Made by a program: the position numbers and the translations under genes
Notes under the pieces: generated by a model
Databases searched by the model: none
Told to the model about the DNA's origin: nothing
The model's input: only the letters and a program-made list of their open reading frames with translations
Source of the DNA: Nannochloropsis salina CCMP1776
Taxonomy: Eukaryota; Sar; Eustigmatophyceae; Eustigmatales; Monodopsidaceae
NCBI GenBank assembly: GCA_004565275.1
Contig: SDOX01000049.1
Span: 22,019 to 86,018 of the forward strand
DNA: 64,000 nt
Direction: 5' to 3'
In this document: one piece after another, positions 61,126 through 64,000 of the stretch
How the letters are laid out: the number at the start of each line of letters is the position of its first letter
Numbering within the stretch: the stretch's first letter is position 1

Positions 61126-62588
61126 CTATCCCTTGAAAAAGCGCCCATAGCAATCGCTGAGGGTCAGCGGGTTCTCGCCCCACTTTCTAAGCACCGTGCA
61201 TTCCACCTTGAAATTGCGGCTAGTAGGAATGAGTCCCAAGCCCTTCACGGTGATTTTACTGGTACTTGTCGTGTAGAGCAGACAATTCTGGCCCTGTGGA
61301 CGAAAAAAAGGCGAAAGACACATGAACAGGGATCCGGCGCTTTCCGCCCCCGATTTCCCACACACGCATGCATCTCCAGCCTCGACCCTAAGCCTACCTC
61401 TAGCCTTAAGCCCTTCCGACATTCCTTACTCACCTCCAAGACCGCTGCGACCGTGGCGTTCCCCCCATCGATGCTCCCCACGTCCTTCAAGGTGAAGTTC
61501 ACATCGAAAGAATAGCCTTCCTCGTGCCCGGCCAGTCGGATGGTCCGAGGCGCGGTGAGGGCCAGCAGGCTCTCGGGGGAGCGGGAGGGGAGGGCGTAGA
61601 TGCGTATAGGCGAGAGGCTGGAGGTGGTGAAGAAGGAGTTGGGATTGGAGAAGAGGATGGTAGAGACGATGGGAATGTGGCCGGCAGAGTCCACGTGGGG
61701 GGGGGGAGGGCGAGACGGACATTCGTCTGGGGGGATGGGAGAAAGAGAGAAGAAGTGCTGGTCTGTCATCTCATTTTTCTGGAATGTCCTCTCTGCGAAT
61801 GAGCATTTTCCCCAGGGCGGTAAGTTTGGTGCCCTATCCCTCCCTTTTCCCTCCCATAACGCCCTCATCTTTACCACTCGTATGTGTGGCAGGGCCATGT
61901 TGAAGCCGTAGAGCACCGAGACGGTCAAGACCAGGACAAGGGAGACAAAAAGGATGATGACAGTGCATAAAAGCAGGCGGTATTGCCACTTGGGCCTGTG
62001 GGAGGAGGAACAGACAAGGAAAAAGGTGAGAGCTCTGGAAAAGATGGGCGTGACGGCCGGCATGACATGGCACTCCGCAGAAAACAAATGCGAGGTCCGC
62101 TCATATGGTAAAACTACTATCCCAAGAAACACGTGATTGCAACCCAAAAACAAAGCGCCGGCACGTAACTCTGGGAAGTGATGAGGGATAAAGACATCTA
62201 TCGAAAATTCCCGCCTTTTTCTCAAACAGTCTGCTTACATGTGATGGAGATAGTCTTGAACATGGTGAACAACATTCACCACCTGAGAATGCATGGAGGA
62301 CATAAGATGTATTTGTGATGGTGTCCCCGGTGGCTTCAGGTCCTCCCCGTCGTGGCTGGATACAGCGGAGTGCCATTCTGAATTACATCGTCGAGTAGAA
62401 TTACTGGAAGATATGCTCGTGTTACTTGTACTTAATTTGTCGTTCTTGCGAATCTCAGCCAAACTACGGGGAACGCTGGCGTCCTTCGAGTCGGGAATAT
62501 TAATCTCTCCCAGCTCGGCATCCCCTGTGTCCTGCGTGTCGTGACTGTCTGATCGAGGACGAAAATCTCGAGGCGACGGCGGAGGCAT
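61126..62588 (-). CDS. LEA_2-like membrane-anchored protein, copy 2
   Basis: Four exons: 62588-62239, 61995-61878, 61726-61434 and 61293-61126. The protein has a 116-residue Ser/Asp-rich N-terminus ending VNVVHHVQDYLHH, then MPKWQYRLLLCTVIILFVSLV (one membrane helix). The outer part follows: TNVRLALPPP, HIPIVSTILFSNPNSFF, IRIYALPSRSPESLLAL, FDVNFTLKDVGSIDGG, and SKITVKGLGLIPTS to VECTVLRKWGE. It matches copy 1 segment by segment. The exon 2 and 3 sequences only stay in frame with the downstream part if the ten-C run at 61697-61706 (gene strand) has one more base or two fewer. As given the total is one base short of a multiple of three, suggesting a homopolymer sequencing error or a real frame loss. 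Exon 3 of this copy corresponds to exons 3 and 4 of copy 1, so one intron differs. Confidence 0.72.
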
Positions 62589-63074
62589 GACCTCTCAATG
62601 AAAAGCCACCAAAAAATCCCAAACAACGATTGCCTCTGTGAATAAGGATATGTAGGGCGTATTGTGAGATATTTTCCATCTTCGCTCAAAATTGCACCAG
62701 CAAGCAGGGTTTTGACCGGCAAGTCGTGTGGCGGGGAAACGAGCCTCCCTCCTGGTCCCGGGATCTTTCCCTGACCGGTCCCCTGCGTGCACATAAGTAA
62801 CATTACCAAGTCACCCCTTCTTTCCTACACGTTCCAAAGCACGCCCACGAAAGCCATCGTCGTCCCCGCCTTTGTCGCAGGACATGTCGCGAAAGTGAGC
62901 CGTCACCGCGGGCGGGTCACCCCAGTCGGGAGGCTCATGCCGTGTGGACCGAGAGCTTAAAGGCAAAGACGTCAACACTTGAATATTGCTCAGCGACTAG
63001 GCGATCCCCCTGCCAGGCTTGAATTTCCATGTCCCTCACACGCGCACCTTCTTTTTCTCCGGCGCAGACGCCTT
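62589..63074. other. Divergent intergenic region
   Basis: About 490 bases shared by the 5' ends of LEA_2-like copy 2 and the UBL-domain gene. This is likely a bidirectional promoter region; no gene is seen. Confidence 0.55.
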
Positions 63075-64000
63075 ATGGAAGAAGGGGAAGTGCCTGCCGA
63101 CGAAAGAGGTGTGGCGACTATGGATGGAATAGCAACTGCGGACGGCCCAGTTTCCTCTTTGTCCTCAACTTCCTCCTTCTCACAAAATTCTGCTGTGGCC
63201 TTCGGTAAGTAATCGATCGGTATTGAGGAGATCATGGAATCACTCTACCCTCATCCTGGTAGCATAAGCTGAGGGTACCAGTGTTGCATAGCCAAAAACA
63301 ATAGAGTGCACCACTTACCAGGCTCATGAATCCTCATCCTTTTTCCTTTGGGCAATAAGAGATGGACGACAATCTGCTCCTTGAAGAAGCTCGCGTGCCC
63401 GAAGCACACGTCCAGTCTCAAAGATCGCTGGAATTGGTGGCCAAGTGGCGGGGGAAGGAGATCAATTTGGGGTCAATCCCTGACGGGTAAGGGGAAGGAA
63501 AGGAGCTGTCAAGTGTGGTTCTCGAAGCCCCTCAGGCTGCAGGGATAGGTCCGGCTTATTCTCTCGCGAGACGTGATCATGCACAAAAACGGACAACATG
63601 AATATTTTTTTCTCTTTGTGTACATTCTTGGATGCTTCCATGCCCTTATATCCTCATTCTTGGCTCCTCCGCCCCTTTTCCCCCCTATCAGCTGTACTAT
63701 TGCCAACTTGAAGATTATCCTTGAAGCCAAAACTCGGGTCCTACCCGAAAAACAGAAAATCATCGGCCTCACTATCCAAGGCGGTAAAGTGGCCAAGAAC
63801 GAGCACACGCTCGACCAGCTGGTGGTGAAGGATAAGAGGGGCCCTGTGAGGTTCATGCTCATCGGCACTCCTGAGGTGAGACGACGGCTGACCAGCATGA
63901 AATACGCTGTACGGGACGAAGAAGCCCAGTCTGATGCATGTAGTGCAAAGGCGAGGCCTAGGGCGGCTGAGGGGCGGCGATTGATTGCGACGACGAGTTT
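63075..64000 (+). CDS. UBLCP1-like protein, N-terminal part with ubiquitin-like domain (runs off the window)
   Basis: Three exons are visible: 63075-63204, 63360-63486 and 63692-63875; the third ends at a GTGAGAC donor and the rest lies beyond 64000. The first 50 residues are acidic and Ser-rich. A ubiquitin-like domain follows: LELVAKWRGKEINLGSIPDG, TIANLKIILEAKTRVLPEKQ, KIIGLTIQGGK and PVRFMLIGTPE. The LPEKQK-IIGL and MLIGTPE pieces resemble the UBL domain of UBLCP1, a nuclear phosphatase that acts on the proteasome. The diagnostic HAD phosphatase motif (DLDET-type) is not in the window, so another UBL protein remains possible. The second exon acceptor may be at 63359 or at the AG two bases later. 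Confidence 0.68.

Overview
This is nuclear DNA from a eukaryotic microalga, most likely a stramenopile and possibly a eustigmatophyte of the Nannochloropsis/Microchloropsis kind (inference, moderate confidence). Genes sit on both strands, are split by many short GT-AG introns, and encode typical eukaryotic families: TOR kinase, Nopp140, a DF-type YTH protein, ribosomal protein uS10, an arrestin-fold protein and a PP2C phosphatase. An ATP/ADP carrier of the plastid/parasite (TLC) type fits an alga. No bacterial operon, CRISPR array, tRNA or rRNA gene was seen.

The window has two compositional halves. Positions 1 to about 29,400 are GC-rich and full of (CCCT)n and (GGGA)n tetranucleotide tracts, mostly inside introns at their ends. 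This half carries the ATP/ADP carrier (1825-5627, +), a GDT1/TMEM165 cation/proton exchanger (7064-9503, +), Nopp140 (10192-12031, -), a small membrane protein (12656-13159, +) and a giant TOR kinase gene (13490 to about 29411, -). From about 29,500 onward introns are short and AT-richer, and the tetranucleotide tracts nearly vanish apart from small patches at 51.4-54 kb.

The second half carries an arrestin-domain protein (30514-32947, +), L-fucose mutarotase (33417-34547, -), a two-membrane-segment protein (35541-36016, +), protein-L-isoaspartate methyltransferase (36709-38523, -), a doubtful ORF (39634-40200, +), a PP2C phosphatase (40594-44002, +), a coiled-coil ORF pair of unknown nature (44190-45022, -), a GH5 glycosidase (45758-47521, +), an NAD(P)H:quinone reductase-like flavoprotein (48006-49002, -), ribosomal protein uS10 (49691-50606, -), a YTH m6A reader (51999-57324, +), a tandem pair of LEA_2-like membrane-anchored proteins (58378-60194 and 61126-62588, -), and the 5' part of a UBLCP1-like ubiquitin-fold protein (from 63075, +).

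The genes do not form one pathway. Several concern growth control and protein synthesis or repair (TOR, Nopp140, uS10, PCMT, YTH), but neighbours are mostly convergent or divergent and are probably regulated separately. Exon borders were set by GT/AG sites, reading phase and family similarity recalled from knowledge. For eleven genes with an interpretable full structure the exon lengths sum to a multiple of three, which supports them. TOR borders are partly unresolved, and the second LEA_2-like gene misses closure by one base in a C homopolymer. The most unusual observation is that many introns in the first half start with (GGGA)n next to the donor and end with (CCCT)n next to the acceptor, so the two ends of one intron can pair with each other.
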